A stretch of DNA of 22,361 nucleotides from RGIG8748 sp045606045 (GTDB taxonomy: Bacteria > Bacillota > Clostridia > UMGS1810), in assembly GCA_045606045.1 (NCBI GenBank), contig JAZURE010000033.1:1-22361 (forward strand), written 5' to 3'. Shown one piece after another: positions 21,375 through 22,361 of the stretch. The position numbers and the translations under genes were made by a program. Position 1 is the stretch's first letter, and each line of letters opens with the position of its first letter. Under the pieces are notes generated by a model. The model had not been told where the DNA came from, made no database searches, and was given only the letters and a program-made list of their open reading frames with translations.

Positions 21375-22361
21375 TTATTTGTTTTGGTGTTTTTTCATCA
21401 TCATTGCACGGACCTTTAAGGGCAGGCCGAAGAGATTGATAAATCCTGCAGAATCCTTCTGGTCGTATACTTCATCCTCTGCAAATGTAGCGATATCTTC
21501 ATCGTAGAGTGAGTAGGGGGATTTAACGCCTGCGGGAGATACATTACCCTTGTAGAGCTTAAGTCTTACGGTACCAGTTACAGTTTCCTGTGTGGAATCT
21601 ACAAAAGCGGAGAGTGCTTCGCGAAGAGGTGTATACCAGAGACCGTCGTACACAAGCTCTGCAAACTTGTTTGCAACTTCCATCTTGTAGTGGAGTGTCT
21701 GCTTGTCAAGACAGATGTATTCAAGCTCCTTGTGTGCGGCATAGAGTATAGTTCCGCCGGGAGTTTCGTATACGCCGCGGCTCTTCATACCTACAAGACG
21801 GTTTTCTACGATGTCATCTATACCGATACCGTTTGCTCCGCCGATTTCATTGAGCTTCTTAACCATGCTTACGGGGTCGAGTGCCACACCGTCGAGTTTA
21901 ACAGGTACACCTTTTTCAAATTCGAGTTCTATGTAGGTAGGAGTATCGGGAGCCTTTTCGGGCGATACGCCAAGCTGAAGTATCTTATCGAGGTTTGGCT
22001 CGTTCCAGGGGTCTTCCAAATCCTGACCCTCGTGGGAGAGGTGCCATATGTTTCTGTCCATGGAATAGTTGTTTTCCTTGGTTACGGGTACAGGTATACC
22101 TCTTGCTTCGGCATAATCTATTTCGTCATCTCTGGATTTGATATCCCAGATTCTCCAGGGGGCAATTATCTTCATTTCGGGGGCAAGAGCCTTAACGGTA
22201 AGTTCAAAACGAACCTGGTCATTACCCTTACCTGTACAGCCGTGGCAAATTGCTGTAGCGCCCTCGGCTTTTGCAATTTCTACAATTCTCTTGGCAATGC
22301 AGGGACGGGCATGTGAAGTACCGAGGAGGTACTTACCTTCATAAACGGCACCTGCCTTAAG
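21375..22361 (-). CDS. argG: Argininosuccinate synthase, 5' end outside the window
   Basis: ArgG joins citrulline and aspartate, with ATP, to make argininosuccinate. The frame continues unbroken to the right edge, so 328 residues are visible of about 400. The missing N-terminal part, about 70 residues, would hold the ATP-binding AxSGGLDTS motif. Visible family segments include YLLGTSHARP, ATAICHGCTGKGNDQVRFE, APWRIWDIKSRDDEIDYAE, then NIWHLSHEGQDLEDPW, GIGIDDIVENRLVGMKSRGVYETPG and the C-terminal region ending MMKKHQNK. The methionine at 22175 is internal and is not the start. It precedes argH on the minus strand, the usual argGH order. No ARG box or other operator can be assessed because the promoter lies outside the window. 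Confidence 0.96.
   Translation of the reverse strand, partial: LKAGAVYEGKYLLGTSHARPCIAKRIVEIAKAEGATAICHGCTGKGNDQVRFELTVKALAPEMKIIAPWRIWDIKSRDDEIDYAEARGIPVPVTKENNYSMDRNIWHLSHEGQDLEDPWNEPNLDKILQLGVSPEKAPDTPTYIELEFEKGVPVKLDGVALDPVSMVKKLNEIGGANGIGIDDIVENRLVGMKSRGVYETPGGTILYAAHKELEYICLDKQTLHYKMEVANKFAELVYDGLWYTPLREALSAFVDSTQETVTGTVRLKLYKGNVSPAGVKSPYSLYDEDIATFAEDEVYDQKDSAGFINLFGLPLKVRAMMMKKHQNK

Noticed and set aside
21375..22175. Complete 266-residue argG starting at an internal methionine
   Set aside because: The frame upstream continues to the edge and encodes conserved ArgG sequence, so the gene is cut by the window, not short.

Overview
The window is a dense stretch of chromosomal housekeeping genes from a low-GC Gram-positive bacterium, most likely an anaerobic member of the Clostridia. 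The signs are: AT-rich sequence with near-consensus TTGACA/TATAAT promoters and strong AGGAGG ribosome binding sites; a spoVG gene; WalJ/YycJ, YmfF/YmfH and YwlG families typical of Firmicutes; and a DUF3343 plus TIGR01977-type cysteine desulfurase pair common in Clostridia. I see no phage, insertion sequence, CRISPR array, tRNA or rRNA. Genus cannot be fixed from the sequence alone.

Layout. Positions 2-2552 (+): the C-terminal part of a YebC-family protein, then murA and a walJ-like metallo-hydrolase overlapping by 8 nt, closed by a hairpin at 2553-2586. Positions 2590-6115 (-): rluD-family pseudouridine synthase and lspA (overlapping), proS and spoVG, the last two each with its own promoter. 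Positions 6360-9816 (+): the M16 pair ymfF-like/ymfH-like, then lgt. Positions 9817-10199 hold no conventional gene but a promoter and a long leader with competing RNA pairings in front of mgtE. Positions 10200-13485 (+): mgtE, a MATE exporter and a YwlG-family gene. Positions 13572-16630 (+): hisS and aspS behind a strong promoter. Positions 16664-17668 (-): mreB. Positions 17669-17968 hold the mreB promoter and a 160-nt element with long inverted repeats. Positions 17969-19872 (+): DUF3343 protein, cysteine desulfurase and rlmH. Positions 19931-22361 (-): argH and argG, with argG running off the right edge.

How the genes relate. Three themes dominate. Cell envelope: MurA (first peptidoglycan step), MreB (wall-elongation scaffold), WalJ-like protein, and Lgt plus LspA (the two successive lipoprotein-maturation enzymes). 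Translation: three class II aminoacyl-tRNA synthetases, RluD-like and RlmH rRNA modification enzymes, and YebC, YmfF/YmfH and YwlG homologues, which link to polyproline translation or EF-P modification in other Firmicutes. Sulfur/selenium: the DUF3343 carrier-like protein with its desulfurase. ArgG and ArgH catalyse the last two steps of arginine synthesis.

The most interesting non-coding parts are the two leaders. In the mgtE leader, a segment at 10061-10077 can pair with the mgtE Shine-Dalgarno region or with two alternative partners, the layout of a translational switch, but it does not look like the known M-box. In front of DUF3343, a 22-bp inverted repeat contains a 10-nt segment exactly complementary to that gene's Shine-Dalgarno region. 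Both are read directly from the sequence; their function is inferred.
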